Shown piece after piece: positions 17,454 through 27,768 of a stretch of DNA of 64,000 bases. The notes under the pieces are model-generated. The model ran no database searches. It saw nothing but the letters and a program-made list of their open reading frames with translations, and was not told the origin of the DNA. Every line of letters begins with the position of its first letter. The first letter of the stretch is position 1. Where the stretch lies: the NCBI GenBank assembly GCA_964421595.1, contig CAYQXY010000023.1, forward strand, positions 1 through 64,000. The letters are read 5' to 3'. Source of the stretch: PXAP01 sp964421595 (GTDB lineage: Bacteria > Bacteroidota > Bacteroidia > Bacteroidales > PUMT01). Both the position numbers and the translations under genes were made by a program.

Positions 17454-18686
17454 ATGATTCGGATGAAGTATAAAAAGTTACCGCAAACCTGGGCACTGGG
17501 AAAGGGAAGCCTGTTGCCCCAGGAAGAGGTCCTTGAGACGGGTAAAAACAGAAAGACCCTGACAATAGGTATACCCCGGGAACTTCAGGAAGATGAAAGC
17601 CGTATTAGTCTGACTCCGGAAGCTGTTGAACTGCTTGTTGCAAATGGCCACCAGGTGCTGGTAGAAACCAGGGCGGGTGCCGGAGCAAATTACAGTGATA
17701 ATGAATACAGTGAATGTGGTGGCTTCATAGTAGATGAACATGCAGAGATATTCGCCAAAAGTGACATACTCCTTAAAATTAATCCACCGGTAACCCGGGA
17801 GATTGAGTACATGAAGGGTAATCAGCTGGTAATATCCGGCTTAAGGCATATGATACAGAACAGTGATTTTTTCTTCAGTCTTATGAAAAAGAAAACCACT
17901 GCCATTTCTTTTGAACATCTTAGAAATCATGACGATTCTTATCCGGTTATTCGGTCAATGAGTGAAATTGCCGGAAGTGCTTCAATATTAATTGCTGCCG
18001 AATACCTCTCCAACCAGAATAAAGGCAAGGGTATTATACTTGGTGGGATATCAGGAATCACTCCATCAGAAGTTGTTATTCTCGGGGCAGGCACGGCAGC
18101 TGAATCGGCCGCAAGGGCTGCACTTGGACTTGGTGCATTTGTCAAGGTTTTTGACCATTCGGTTGACCGTCTGCGCCGGCTGCAGGATACTTTGGGACAG
18201 AGGCTTTATACATCCGTTTTTCATCCCAGGGTAATTTCAAAGGCATTGCAATCGGCCGATGTTGTTATTGGTGCAATTCATCTGGGAAATGAAGGTCCCC
18301 GCTTTTTAATTACCGGGGAAAACGTGAAGGAGATGAAAAGAGGATCAGTAATAGTCGATCTGAGCATTGATCAGGGCGGATGTATTGAAACATCTGAATG
18401 CAGGACACATGATTCTCCGGTTTATATTAAACATGGAGTTATCCATTATTGTGTGCCCAATATCCCCTCACGGGTTGCCAGGACTGCTTCCATCGCCCTG
18501 AGCAATATCTTTTCACCCCTTATCTTGTCTATTGGCGAATCTGGTGGGGTAAAGGCTTCAATTAAAGAGGATGTGGGCCTGCGCAAGGGTGTTTATATTT
18601 ATAACGGACTGCTAACAAATGCAATGATTGGCCGAATGTTTGATATTCCCTCCAAAGATATAGACCTTTTGATGGCTGCTTTTTAA
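17454..18686 (+). CDS. ald: alanine dehydrogenase
   Basis: The 410-residue protein belongs to the alanine dehydrogenase / PNT family. It has an N-terminal substrate domain (TIGIPRELQEDESRISLTPE, then DILLKINPP with the pyruvate-binding Lys and ISGLRHMIQNSD with the catalytic His). A Rossmann domain follows (VVILGAGTAAESAARAALGLGA at about 205-226), then VDLSIDQGG and HYCVPNIPSRVARTAS. Ald interconverts L-alanine and pyruvate + NH3 with NAD. An N-terminal extension of about 35 residues (KLPQTWALGKGSLLPQEE) is longer than in Bacillus Ald and is typical of the Bacteroidota subgroup. Two Met codons (17454, 17463) are possible starts. Confidence 0.9.
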   Translation: MIRMKYKKLPQTWALGKGSLLPQEEVLETGKNRKTLTIGIPRELQEDESRISLTPEAVELLVANGHQVLVETRAGAGANYSDNEYSECGGFIVDEHAEIFAKSDILLKINPPVTREIEYMKGNQLVISGLRHMIQNSDFFFSLMKKKTTAISFEHLRNHDDSYPVIRSMSEIAGSASILIAAEYLSNQNKGKGIILGGISGITPSEVVILGAGTAAESAARAALGLGAFVKVFDHSVDRLRRLQDTLGQRLYTSVFHPRVISKALQSADVVIGAIHLGNEGPRFLITGENVKEMKRGSVIVDLSIDQGGCIETSECRTHDSPVYIKHGVIHYCVPNIPSRVARTASIALSNIFSPLILSIGESGGVKASIKEDVGLRKGVYIYNGLLTNAMIGRMFDIPSKDIDLLMAAF

Positions 18687-18808
18687 TACGGCTACCCTCA
18701 TGCATTAATGAAAAGTAAACATTTTGCCGAACCCGGAATATAAACCACCGGTGGAGTTTATAGCTCTGCCAGTAACGGACCTGAAAAAGTCAGGGTTTGC
18801 AGATTAAA

Positions 18809-21800
18809 TTAAAAGTAGGCCCTCATCTGCATGCCCCCGGTGTGTATAAACTTGTTGCCCGGAGATGTTCTGCCGTGGTAGTTAAGGCTCATCTGCAGAC
18901 TGCCTGTCAGGTTTTTCTGTGACTGGATCATAAAAGTCATATTATTCCCGGGCCACAGTCCTTTGAGCATTTCCCTTGCCATTGGTGTATTTTCCGGGGC
19001 ATTGAATTTAATATGGAAATAATCTGCCCTAATGGTTATGTTCCCCATGGAAGGTATTGTGTAACTGATTTCAGTACCCATGTTCCGGCTATCAGACTGT
19101 TCATAGCCGGGATTGTTTTCCTGTCGCATCCAGTTCAGATGGAGGGACGACTGGAACTTATATCCGGGTTGAAATGAGATATCAATACCAGCTGAAAGTA
19201 TATCTATGTTGAAATTCCTCCCCGGAAAGAAGCCCGACTGGTATGATTTACTTCCCTTTTCAACCCTGTTTCTTACTATTATTGATGTCGCTGCTTCAAG
19301 GCGGCCGTGTATGGCATCTGATTGCATTTGTCTTGAATCAAAACCATTTACAAGCAGAGTTTTGGAGTTGGTAACCTGTTTGAGATACTCAATTGACATG
19401 CGCTTGTCCGGAAACTGGAACGTGAGGGTGTTTCTGAAAGAAGAAGATATACTTATAAGGTTTGTATCTGCAACTCTTGCATAAAAGGGGTTGAGGCCTG
19501 CAATAAGTTGCGGATGTCTTGTCTTTTGACTGGTCTGGTATGCACCCTGATTTGAGAAGAATGACAGGATCTTTTTGATTCCGGATTGCTGCTGCCATCT
19601 TACCGGTGGAGTAAACCTGATACTTTGATTAAACTGATTGGACCTTATACGAATATAGTCGTCACCGGGTATGAAAATCCGGATATGATCAGTCTGATCG
19701 GGGAAAGCAGCAGGCTCAAATTCATCAAGCTCCTTAATCCCGTTTTCATTATAATCGATCCAGGAATGTGTGCCTTGTCCCCTTGCAACTTCAAGATACA
19801 TGATATCTTTTTTGATCTCCATTCCCGAGCCGGTTTCATAGAATCCTGCCCCCTGAATGATACCATTAAAGAACCTCAGTCCGCTGCTGAGCCTACCGTT
19901 AAGCGAAGTTTCCGGTTTTATTGAAATTGATGATATGTCATCAGGTTCAAGTGTGCGATGATGTACTGTGCCTGCAAAATGATTTCCTCTGGATGCTTCT
20001 GTCCTGAATCCTGCAGAAATTTCCCTTGCGAAAGACGATTTAATTAATTTGTTTCCTGATGGAAGTTTATCTTCTCTTTCGCTGTAGGAGGTAAAAACAT
20101 GGATTTTTGATGTATCAGGATTCCGGAGGTAAATTTCCCACTGATTGAAGGCCGAACTCACGGGGGAGAGTGTCCTGAAGGCTGTTTTCTCAATTTTGTT
20201 TTGTTCGCCTTCAAGCCGGAACCCCAGGATTATAAGCCACAGTGATCTGCTTATATCTGCAGAGTGTTTTAAAAAGTCTGTTTCAATTATACTGCTTGCC
20301 GAATTCATATAGCTGAGCATAATTTTGCTGTCAAATCCGGCGATGCCGCTACCAGCTTCAACAACATTCCGCAGGCCGTTATAATTGCCGTTGAGTTTCA
20401 TAAATTCACCCCTGTATTTTATATAATCTGCAATACTCCTGTTATAGGCTCCGTGCCAGGTGAACCGCTGTTCATCTCCCTGGTGTGAGATCTCTTCCAG
20501 GTTCCAGTCTCTTGCATGTTCAACTGCCCTGTACCGGCCTGTAGTGGTAAACTGGTTGCCTGAGAATTCATAATTCATTCCACCACCTATAGTTTGACCA
20601 TCATCACCCAGAGGGGTCATATTGTCAATACCGAACCTTAACGCAAGGCCCTTGTTGTCATTATTATCAAGTTCTGAAAATGTATTCAGATCGGAATTAC
20701 TTACAGCGAGTTCAAAAAACACATCTGTGCGTGCCGATAATGCAGTGATTCCACCCAGGCTAACTACTTGTTGCTTTTTTGGGGTAACCAGCAAAGTTAC
20801 CGGCTCATGGCTTCCTGAAGGAATTCCGTTTACCGGTGCTGTCCACCTGAATACACGGCCGTTTGCAGAAGTGTGGCGGAGAACATAATTACCCATATTC
20901 TCTCCAACATATGAAAAGCCCGGCCTGAAATGTGCGATCTCCGGATCGACTGAGTATTGGTAAATACTATAGACAGTCCCGTCAATAATGGTGTCGGTTC
21001 TGGCATAAAGCACAAAATCGTTGCTGAATTCAACGCTGTCGGCCTTATGAACCCAGGCAAGGTGCAGGCTGTCACCTGTGTCAGCAAGTACCTGCTTTTC
21101 ATCGTCATTCAGATCCTGCCTGAGTGGCTGATTTTTTGCATCATGTTCAGAGAAGATATTTATAAAATAGCTGCCCTTTTCAGAATTAAGCTCGGTGGTG
21201 TTGGATAGCATGAATCTTGCATAATTCCGGTCAGAGTATTCAAACTCAACAGAAATCCTCCTGTCTTTTGTAATGGGCATTACAGAAGTAAAAGTAATTT
21301 CTGCAAGATTATAATCTATTACATAATCATTATCTACCCCTCTTGTCAGAAGCCTCCCGTCAATAAAGACCCTTTCTGATCCTGCAAGGATTATAATAAA
21401 AAGTTCGTTATTTGCTCCTCGTAATTTGTATGGACCCTGATTACCCTCAATACCCCTGAAACTGTCTCTATGGTACTGGCCTTTTGAAATCGCTGCTCCC
21501 GTCTTGTTCACTATATTGTTGAATGGTCCGCTTTCCGGTTCGGTCACAGCCGTGAACTGCACTCCCTGGGCCTTTTTATCAAGAGGCAAAAACCTTCCGT
21601 GGTTCTCCTGAACCTCGAAATCACCAACTGTAAGACTCAAATTGTCATTATAGAGCTGAATGAAAATTTTGTCAAACTCACTTATTTGCTGTGAATACCC
21701 TTCAGGCTGAAGGGGAATGTTCTGATCGGAAATGCTGGCTATAATATTTATATTATCATCCAGCTTCCCTGATAACTGCAAATTAAGATTTGAGTTCACT

Positions 21801-22273
21801 ATCACATCCTGATTATTTCCAAAACTAATACCTCTGGAAATACTCCCGCTTCGGATAAGGGTTTCTTCATCCCAGAGATTCCTGCTAACGGGGACATAGG
21901 AATAGCGGCCGGGTTCCCTGTCCTGTATGCTCTGGCCAGGAATAATAAGGCTTTGATCCTTCCTCGCCAACTGAAGTCCGGGATCTGAAGTAAACACCCT
22001 GTATTTGATCTTAAGCTCTCCGGCATCGTTGTTAAGGTCAGGTGATAAGTAAAGCATTGACTTCACTGGATCGAAATTGTAGAGTGAATCTGAAATTTCA
22101 TTTCCACTTATGTCAAAAAGCTGAAAGGTTCCGGGAACAACAGCCAGGGTGTCGATTAATACCGGATCGGTTCCGATGTTTATTAATCTCTCCCTTAATC
22201 CGGAAAGGTCCTGTGTATAAAGGCCTGCAGGAATGATAAGCAGCAGAATTATATTTAATAGGGTTCTTTTCAA
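18809..22273 (-). CDS. large secreted/outer-membrane protein of unknown function
   Basis: I do not recognise a named family for this 1,154-residue protein. It has a signal peptide (RTLLNIILLLIIPAGLYTQ) cut before DLSGLRE. Next comes a region of about 120 residues, then SRGISFGNNQDVIVNSNLNL and IFIQLYNDNLSLTVGDFEV (about 145-215), where alternating polar/hydrophobic residues suggest beta strands. The rest, to the C-terminal GGMQMRAYF, is dominated by amphipathic strands rich in aromatic residues and ends in Phe, as outer-membrane beta-barrels do. I therefore infer a barrel or large beta-rich envelope protein. It is convergent with ald and transcribed alone. Close relatives appear, from memory of such sequences, to be widespread in Bacteroidota without assigned function. 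Confidence 0.7.
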   Translation of the reverse strand: MKRTLLNIILLLIIPAGLYTQDLSGLRERLINIGTDPVLIDTLAVVPGTFQLFDISGNEISDSLYNFDPVKSMLYLSPDLNNDAGELKIKYRVFTSDPGLQLARKDQSLIIPGQSIQDREPGRYSYVPVSRNLWDEETLIRSGSISRGISFGNNQDVIVNSNLNLQLSGKLDDNINIIASISDQNIPLQPEGYSQQISEFDKIFIQLYNDNLSLTVGDFEVQENHGRFLPLDKKAQGVQFTAVTEPESGPFNNIVNKTGAAISKGQYHRDSFRGIEGNQGPYKLRGANNELFIIILAGSERVFIDGRLLTRGVDNDYVIDYNLAEITFTSVMPITKDRRISVEFEYSDRNYARFMLSNTTELNSEKGSYFINIFSEHDAKNQPLRQDLNDDEKQVLADTGDSLHLAWVHKADSVEFSNDFVLYARTDTIIDGTVYSIYQYSVDPEIAHFRPGFSYVGENMGNYVLRHTSANGRVFRWTAPVNGIPSGSHEPVTLLVTPKKQQVVSLGGITALSARTDVFFELAVSNSDLNTFSELDNNDNKGLALRFGIDNMTPLGDDGQTIGGGMNYEFSGNQFTTTGRYRAVEHARDWNLEEISHQGDEQRFTWHGAYNRSIADYIKYRGEFMKLNGNYNGLRNVVEAGSGIAGFDSKIMLSYMNSASSIIETDFLKHSADISRSLWLIILGFRLEGEQNKIEKTAFRTLSPVSSAFNQWEIYLRNPDTSKIHVFTSYSEREDKLPSGNKLIKSSFAREISAGFRTEASRGNHFAGTVHHRTLEPDDISSISIKPETSLNGRLSSGLRFFNGIIQGAGFYETGSGMEIKKDIMYLEVARGQGTHSWIDYNENGIKELDEFEPAAFPDQTDHIRIFIPGDDYIRIRSNQFNQSIRFTPPVRWQQQSGIKKILSFFSNQGAYQTSQKTRHPQLIAGLNPFYARVADTNLISISSSFRNTLTFQFPDKRMSIEYLKQVTNSKTLLVNGFDSRQMQSDAIHGRLEAATSIIVRNRVEKGSKSYQSGFFPGRNFNIDILSAGIDISFQPGYKFQSSLHLNWMRQENNPGYEQSDSRNMGTEISYTIPSMGNITIRADYFHIKFNAPENTPMAREMLKGLWPGNNMTFMIQSQKNLTGSLQMSLNYHGRTSPGNKFIHTGGMQMRAYF

Positions 22274-22634
22274 TTCAGGTCAATCGACAAGTTGTTTACC
22301 ATGAGCAATTGAGTAAAGATATAATGATTCTGTTTTTATTCTTCTGTAACTGAAAACCTTTAGGAAGTTTCTCAGAGAATGAAGGATCATAAAGATTTGA
22401 TACAGGACAATGTGGTTTCTTTGATCACTTTTTTATAAATAGTGAAAAATAATAATTGCGCGGAGGAATAGGATTCTCCCTTTTACTGACACCCTGGCTT
22501 ATTCCGCCGGTATATTAAATTGTAGTTGATAGAACGAAAATAATAACAATTCGGTACATCTTATTTGCCAGGCTGTTTTGAATTATTGCCATAGTAAAAC
22601 TACCTTTGGGGCAAAATCAACGAATTCCTTCCTG
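22274..22634. other. divergent intergenic region before waaA
   Basis: About 360 bp between the divergent large envelope-protein gene and waaA. The frame of waaA stays open up to 22578, but the upstream residues do not look like a protein start. No clear promoter consensus or structured RNA was identified. Confidence 0.35.
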
Positions 22635-23873
22635 ATGTCATTTATTTATAACTGTGCAATTACACTTTACAGCTTTTTAATCTTCTTAATGTCGCCCTTT
22701 AAAGAAAAGGCAAGGTTATGGAAAGAGGGTAGAAAAGGTTTTTTCAGGAAGTACCGTGATTTTAACAAAAAGGACCGGACAATCATCTGGATTCATTGTG
22801 CCTCACTGGGCGAATTTGAACAGGGCAGACCTGTCATTGAGGAGATAAAGAAAAGAGATGAAACAATCTTTATCCTGCTTACCTTTTTCTCTCCATCAGG
22901 TTTTGAAATAAGGAAAGATTACCCGCTTGCCGACCTTGTTTGCTATCTCCCTGCCGATTCCCCCTCAAATACCCGCAGGTTTATTGAATTATTCAAACCT
23001 GACATGGCTGTTTTTGTAAAATATGAGTTCTGGTACAACTACCTTTCATGTCTTAAGAAAAACAATATCCCCCTGTTTCTGATCTCAGCCAATTTTCGTC
23101 CTGATCAGATATTTTTCAGGTGGTACGGAAGCTGGTTTACCCGGTTACTGAAGTACTTCACTCATATTTTTGTTCAAAGTGATATTTCTCTCAGCCTCCT
23201 GAAATCTGTAGGGGTTAATAATGCGACGGTAGCGGGCGATACCCGTTTTGACCGGGTGTATGATATTGCTCAAAACAGTGGCGAAAACCAGATAGCCAGG
23301 GCCTTCAGTTCCGGTAATTATACAATTGTTGCCGGAAGCACATGGCCTGCAGACCATGATTTGCTTATCAGATTTGTAAATGAAACGCGGCATGATATAA
23401 AACTGATAATAGCCCCTCACGAAATACATGAAAAAGAGATTGAAACTTTGGCCGCCAGGTTCAGTAAAGAAGTCATTAGATATTCACATTCATCTGCATC
23501 TGCATCTGATCCGGCCCCGGCCGAAATATTGATAATTGATAATATAGGCATTCTGTCATCAATCTACCCATATGGTAAGATCGCATACATTGGCGGAGGC
23601 TTTGGAAAGAATATTCATAACATTCTGGAAGCCTGCACACATGGCATGCCGGTTATTTTTGGGCCGAAATACAGTAGCTTCCTGGAGGCGAGGGAACTTG
23701 TTGACCTTGGGGGTGCTTTTCCTGTTGAATCCTATGACAGCCTGAAAAAAAAGGCTGAAGAGCTGATAGAAGATAAATCCCTTCTCAGGAAGGCGGGAAT
23801 GATTGCCGGAAACTATGTGAAATCGAGAATAGGAGCTACAAGGTTTATTGTTGATAAGATCTTAATATCTTAA
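22635..23873 (+). CDS. waaA: 3-deoxy-D-manno-octulosonic acid (Kdo) transferase
   Basis: A GT30-type enzyme that adds Kdo from CMP-Kdo to lipid A precursor at the inner membrane. The likely start is the ATG at 22635, giving 412 residues beginning MSFIYNCAITLYSFLIF, the single N-terminal membrane anchor of WaaA. An in-frame ATG at 22578 would add 19 residues that do not fit. Family blocks are HCASLGEFEQGRPVI (with the acidic catalytic residue), RRFIELFKPDMAVFVKYEFWYN, GDTRFDRV, IVAGSTWPADH, IIAPHEIHEKEI and YIGGGFGKNIHNILEACTHGMPVIFGP, split here only for description. The gene stands alone and shows the organism makes Kdo-containing LPS. Confidence 0.93.
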   Translation: MSFIYNCAITLYSFLIFLMSPFKEKARLWKEGRKGFFRKYRDFNKKDRTIIWIHCASLGEFEQGRPVIEEIKKRDETIFILLTFFSPSGFEIRKDYPLADLVCYLPADSPSNTRRFIELFKPDMAVFVKYEFWYNYLSCLKKNNIPLFLISANFRPDQIFFRWYGSWFTRLLKYFTHIFVQSDISLSLLKSVGVNNATVAGDTRFDRVYDIAQNSGENQIARAFSSGNYTIVAGSTWPADHDLLIRFVNETRHDIKLIIAPHEIHEKEIETLAARFSKEVIRYSHSSASASDPAPAEILIIDNIGILSSIYPYGKIAYIGGGFGKNIHNILEACTHGMPVIFGPKYSSFLEARELVDLGGAFPVESYDSLKKKAEELIEDKSLLRKAGMIAGNYVKSRIGATRFIVDKILIS

Positions 23874-24195
23874 ATTGAGGCTGTGTTGCGGTTAATAAAA
23901 AAGGCAATAAATTTGCTGAAAATTAACTTTTGTTTAGTTTACCGGCAATTACGATACAATTGTTAAGTCAATATTTTCCAATTAATACAGGCCTTAAAAC
24001 AATAAAAACCAATTATATAGGGTGGTCGGTATTTCTGGACTTTTAATGTTCTCGAAGGAAATAGATTTAAATTGCCTTTTAGTAATTAACGATAATTTAA
24101 TATGTTTTATCTCAGAATTGTTTTTGCAGTGTTTAATTTTGCTTCACATTTATTGTACAAATATAATTAACCATAATTAATTTTAAATTTGATTT
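23874..24195. other. A+T-rich leader region of the TonB receptor gene
   Basis: A 322-bp A+T-rich spacer. TAATTTTG at 24134-24141 fits the -7 consensus and would give a leader of about 50 nt for the receptor gene, but no -33 element is at the right distance. Nothing else was recognised. Confidence 0.35.
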
Positions 24196-27100
24196 ATGAA
24201 CCTTATTAAAAAACTGGCTATAATGCTTGCCTTTGCGGGTATTTCAATAGCCTCCTTTTCACAGGGTGTTACTACCGGATCGATGAATGGCAGGGTAGCA
24301 GATTCAGGTGGAGAACCCCTTCCCGGAGCTACCGTTATTGCAGTTCATACACCTTCAGGAACCAGTTACGGGACTGCCACGTCAATTGACGGCAGGTACA
24401 ACATACCCGGTATGAGGGTAGGCGGGCCTTATCAGGTTACAGTATCTTTTGTAGGCTATGAAACCTGGGAAGTTGATGATATTCTTGTGAACCTTGGTAC
24501 TGCCTCACAGGTCAATGCTGTACTTTCAGATACAGGTATAGAGCTGGATGAGATAATGATCGTACGAAGAGCCGGGTCAGCCGGACAGAATACCGGATCA
24601 AGCACCCGGATCTCCTCAGATGATATCGCATCTATGCCTGCAGTGAACAGAAGTATGTTTGACTTTTTAAGGCTTACACCTCAGTCTGGCGGATTTGGGG
24701 GCGGCATCTCTTTTGCGGGAACCAACAACCGCTACAATGCCATTTATATTGACGGAGCTGTAAATAATGATGTATTTGGCCTGGCCAGCTCAGGAACCAA
24801 CGGAGGCCAAACAGGTATATCTCCATTTTCACCTGATATAATTGATCAGTTACAGGTAGTGATCTCACCATACGATGTCACACTCGGCGGTTTTGCAGGT
24901 GGTGGCGTTAATGCTGTAACAAAATCCGGAACAAACACTCTTGAGGCTACTGCCTATACCTATTTCCGGAATCAAAACTTTGTTGGTAAGACCAATGGTG
25001 TACTTGCTGACAGGTTAGGCCTGGATGAGAGAGAAAGAGTTGATGATTTTAATGAGAACATTTATGGGATGTCTTTTGGTGGGCCCATCATTTCTGATAA
25101 GATGTTCATTTTTACCAATATCGAAATGCAGAGGGATGAAACTCCCAGGCCCTTCGACATAACAGAATACACCTCGGTGGAGGGCAGGGTGTCAAGAAAC
25201 GATCTGGAGAACCTGAGAAATCATATGATCAGCAATTACGATTATGATCCGGGTAGTTTCGGAAGTACGGCACAAAATCTGGATGGGTTAAAAATATTTG
25301 CCAAGATCGACTACAATATATCCGATGAACATCGTTTAACTTTAAGGCACCAATTCACAAAAGCAGAACAGTTCAACAGATTTTCCGGCAATAGAAATAC
25401 AGTAAACTTCTCCAATAATGGTATTTATTTCCCCAGCATAACAAATTCATCTGCAGTGGAGTTAAACTCAAGGTTTGGAACAGGTTACTCCAACAACCTG
25501 ATTATTGGCTACACCAGGGTTAGGGATGATCGTAGTCCGCTAGGGAAAAACTTCCCCTATATTTACATTGACGATGAGAATAGCGGCAGGATAAGAATGG
25601 GTTCTGAGGAATTTTCCACAGCAAATCAGCTGGATCAGGATATCTTCTCTATAACCAACAATTTCCATATTTACAGGGGTGATCATAAAATTACTTTGGG
25701 AACACACAATGAGTTCTACAGTATATACAATTTGTTTATCAGGCAAAACTTTGGTGTTTATACATTCGGCAGCCTGAGTGATTTTCTTAATAACGAACCT
25801 GCATCCCGCTACACCAGAACTTACTCGCTGGTAGATAATATTACCGGAGGCGGATCTGCGGCAGCTTCTGATTTTAGTGCTATGCAATTTGGTATCTATG
25901 CTCAGGATGAATGGACAATTAGCCGTCAGTTTACTCTTACTGCAGGTCTGAGGTTGGACTTGCCAATTATAACCAGCGACCCTGAGGAAGACATTTATTT
26001 CAATCAAACAGCACTTCCGCAAATGAAGGCGGCTTATGAAATTGCTGAAGGTGCACAGGCAGGGAAAGCCCCTGACGGCCAGATTATGCTGTCACCAAGA
26101 CTGGGTTTTACCTATGATATTTCAGGAAATGGCCTGAGTACATTACGTGGTGGTGTGGGTATTTTCACCAGCAGAATTCCTTTTGTTTGGCCAGGAGCCA
26201 TGTTCAACAACAATGGGCTGACTCTGGGAGAGGTGGGGAACCGTGATATTGCCGGAGATGTATACTTCAATCCGCAATGGGATAATCAGCCTACCAATCC
26301 AAATTTCTCGGTTCCTTCCGGCCAGATGGATTTGTTTGTAGATGACTTTAAGTACCCACAGGTGTTTCGTGGTAATTTGGGATTAGACTTCAGACTCCCG
26401 GGTGACATTGATGTTACTGTTGAGGGGTTATACACAAAAACACTGAACAATATACTATACACTAATATCAATTCCGATCCTACTGTTGATTTTACGTGGA
26501 CAGGTGGTCCTGATAACAGGAAAGTATTTGTCAATTCCAATATAGATGATACTTACTCGGCTGTTTACCTTGCATCAAATACTTCTGATGGTTATACGTA
26601 TAACTTATCTACATCACTTGCAAAAAATTTCGGTTTTGGTCTGAGAGCAGTACTTGCTTATTCATATGGTGATGCCTATGCACTCAGCGAAGGTACTTCA
26701 TCTCAGAACTCTTCTCAGTGGAGAGGCCAGGGAAATATTAATGGACGAAACAACCCTGTATACGGACGTTCTGACTTTGCAGTAGGACACAGGGTGCTGT
26801 CCTCTATCTCCTATGGTTACAACTGGACCGCCGACGGTAATAACAAAACCACGGTATCTCTGTTTGTAAATGGTCAGTCAGGCACTCCCTACTCTTATGT
26901 TATTTCCGGCTCAAATGCACGCAATCTGAACCGTGAAAGAGGGAGTACAAGTATTAACAGAAGTTTGGCTTATATACCCGCAGGTGCATCGGATATTAAT
27001 CTGATAGACTATGTAGCAGGAGGTAATACTGTTACTGCTGCCCAGCAATGGCAAAATCTGAATAATGTCATTGAGGATGATAAATACCTGAGCGAAAACA

Positions 27101-27450
27101 GGGGTCAGTATGCAGACAAGAATGGCGCATGGTCTCCTTTTGCTGCCATATTTGATGTTGCAGTTCGTCAGGATTTTGGGCTTAACATAGGTGGTCAGAG
27201 ACACAGATTCCAGGTATCACTTGATATAGCTAACTTTGGAAACATGCTCAATAGTGACTGGGGTACCCAGTATTCTATTCCTGGTGATTTCAACAACTAC
27301 TATTTGTATCAGTTTGAGGGATATGAAACTGACGGTACAACTCCTCAATTTACTTTCAGGGATGACAGGGTTGGTTTGGAAAGATTCAATATTCAGGGAC
27401 TTTCTTCCCGCTGGTCTATGCTTTTCGGGGTAAGATACCTGTTTAACTAG
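24196..27450 (+). CDS. Oar-like TonB-dependent receptor with carboxypeptidase-regulatory-like domain
   Basis: This 1,084-residue outer-membrane protein has a signal peptide (LAIMLAFAGISIASFSQG). A carboxypeptidase-regulatory-like beta-sandwich follows (about 28-110: GRVADSGGEPLPGATV, TSIDGRYNIPGM, VSFVGYETWE). The plug is at about 130-240 (SDDIASMPAVNRSMFDFL, IYIDGAVNNDVFG, DQLQVVISPYDVTLGGFAGG) and a 22-strand barrel ends in FGVRYLFN. The long barrel with KSGTNTLEATAYTYFRN is the Oar-like type rather than a classical SusC. No SusD partner follows; the gene is closed by a terminator. Oar proteins are linked to surface organisation or uptake of unknown ligands, so the substrate here is unknown. 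Confidence 0.9.
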   Translation: MNLIKKLAIMLAFAGISIASFSQGVTTGSMNGRVADSGGEPLPGATVIAVHTPSGTSYGTATSIDGRYNIPGMRVGGPYQVTVSFVGYETWEVDDILVNLGTASQVNAVLSDTGIELDEIMIVRRAGSAGQNTGSSTRISSDDIASMPAVNRSMFDFLRLTPQSGGFGGGISFAGTNNRYNAIYIDGAVNNDVFGLASSGTNGGQTGISPFSPDIIDQLQVVISPYDVTLGGFAGGGVNAVTKSGTNTLEATAYTYFRNQNFVGKTNGVLADRLGLDERERVDDFNENIYGMSFGGPIISDKMFIFTNIEMQRDETPRPFDITEYTSVEGRVSRNDLENLRNHMISNYDYDPGSFGSTAQNLDGLKIFAKIDYNISDEHRLTLRHQFTKAEQFNRFSGNRNTVNFSNNGIYFPSITNSSAVELNSRFGTGYSNNLIIGYTRVRDDRSPLGKNFPYIYIDDENSGRIRMGSEEFSTANQLDQDIFSITNNFHIYRGDHKITLGTHNEFYSIYNLFIRQNFGVYTFGSLSDFLNNEPASRYTRTYSLVDNITGGGSAAASDFSAMQFGIYAQDEWTISRQFTLTAGLRLDLPIITSDPEEDIYFNQTALPQMKAAYEIAEGAQAGKAPDGQIMLSPRLGFTYDISGNGLSTLRGGVGIFTSRIPFVWPGAMFNNNGLTLGEVGNRDIAGDVYFNPQWDNQPTNPNFSVPSGQMDLFVDDFKYPQVFRGNLGLDFRLPGDIDVTVEGLYTKTLNNILYTNINSDPTVDFTWTGGPDNRKVFVNSNIDDTYSAVYLASNTSDGYTYNLSTSLAKNFGFGLRAVLAYSYGDAYALSEGTSSQNSSQWRGQGNINGRNNPVYGRSDFAVGHRVLSSISYGYNWTADGNNKTTVSLFVNGQSGTPYSYVISGSNARNLNRERGSTSINRSLAYIPAGASDINLIDYVAGGNTVTAAQQWQNLNNVIEDDKYLSENRGQYADKNGAWSPFAAIFDVAVRQDFGLNIGGQRHRFQVSLDIANFGNMLNSDWGTQYSIPGDFNNYYLYQFEGYETDGTTPQFTFRDDRVGLERFNIQGLSSRWSMLFGVRYLFN

Positions 27451-27531
27451 AAACCGGTTTGTAAAATTTGCCCATGGAAAGCTGGATTGTATCCCTTCCC
27501 GGGGAGATCCGGAAAATGTTTAATAAAGAAG

Positions 27532-27557
27532 AAGCGCCCGGTTAAAAGGCGCTTTTT
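27532..27557 (+). terminator. intrinsic terminator after TonB receptor
   Basis: AAGCGCC (27532-27538) pairs with GGCGCTT (27548-27554) around a 9-base loop and runs into TTTTT. It lies 82 bp after the receptor stop codon, with classic rho-independent layout. Confidence 0.8.
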
Positions 27558-27564
27558 CCATTTG

Positions 27565-27727
27565 GTGCTCAGCGTATGATAAATAACCTGGTGGTGCAAG
27601 TCATCTATAGGGGTCATAGTTGCCAATCATTAGCTATGGGCAAGGGTGTCCATCGCGAGGTGGAATCTGAAGGAAACCCGCAACAAAATCGTGCCTCGGA
27701 CAATACTAAGCTTATCTGGCACTTATC
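27565..27727 (+). mobile_element. remnant of a group II intron (5' domain I-like part)
   Basis: Immediately after the terminator is a GC-richer stretch unlike the surrounding spacer. Blocks such as ACCTGGTGGTGCAAGTCA, GGGTCATAGTTGCC, AAGGGTGTCCATCGCGAG and GGAATCTGAAGGAAACCCG closely resemble, from memory, the 5' non-coding part of Bacteroidota group II introns, which begin GTGYG; here GTGCTC at 27565. There is no reverse-transcriptase ORF and no domain V/VI before the next gene at 27769, so it would be a decayed or truncated fragment of roughly 160 bp. I cannot align it here, so the call rests on pattern recognition. Confidence 0.6.
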
Positions 27728-27768
27728 AGGACTTTTAACAATGTAAATGAACTTTAATACGATCTGAA

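Noticed and set aside
22578..22634. Longer N-terminus of waaA from the ATG at 22578
   Set aside because: It would place 19 polar residues before the N-terminal membrane anchor, unlike other Kdo transferases.
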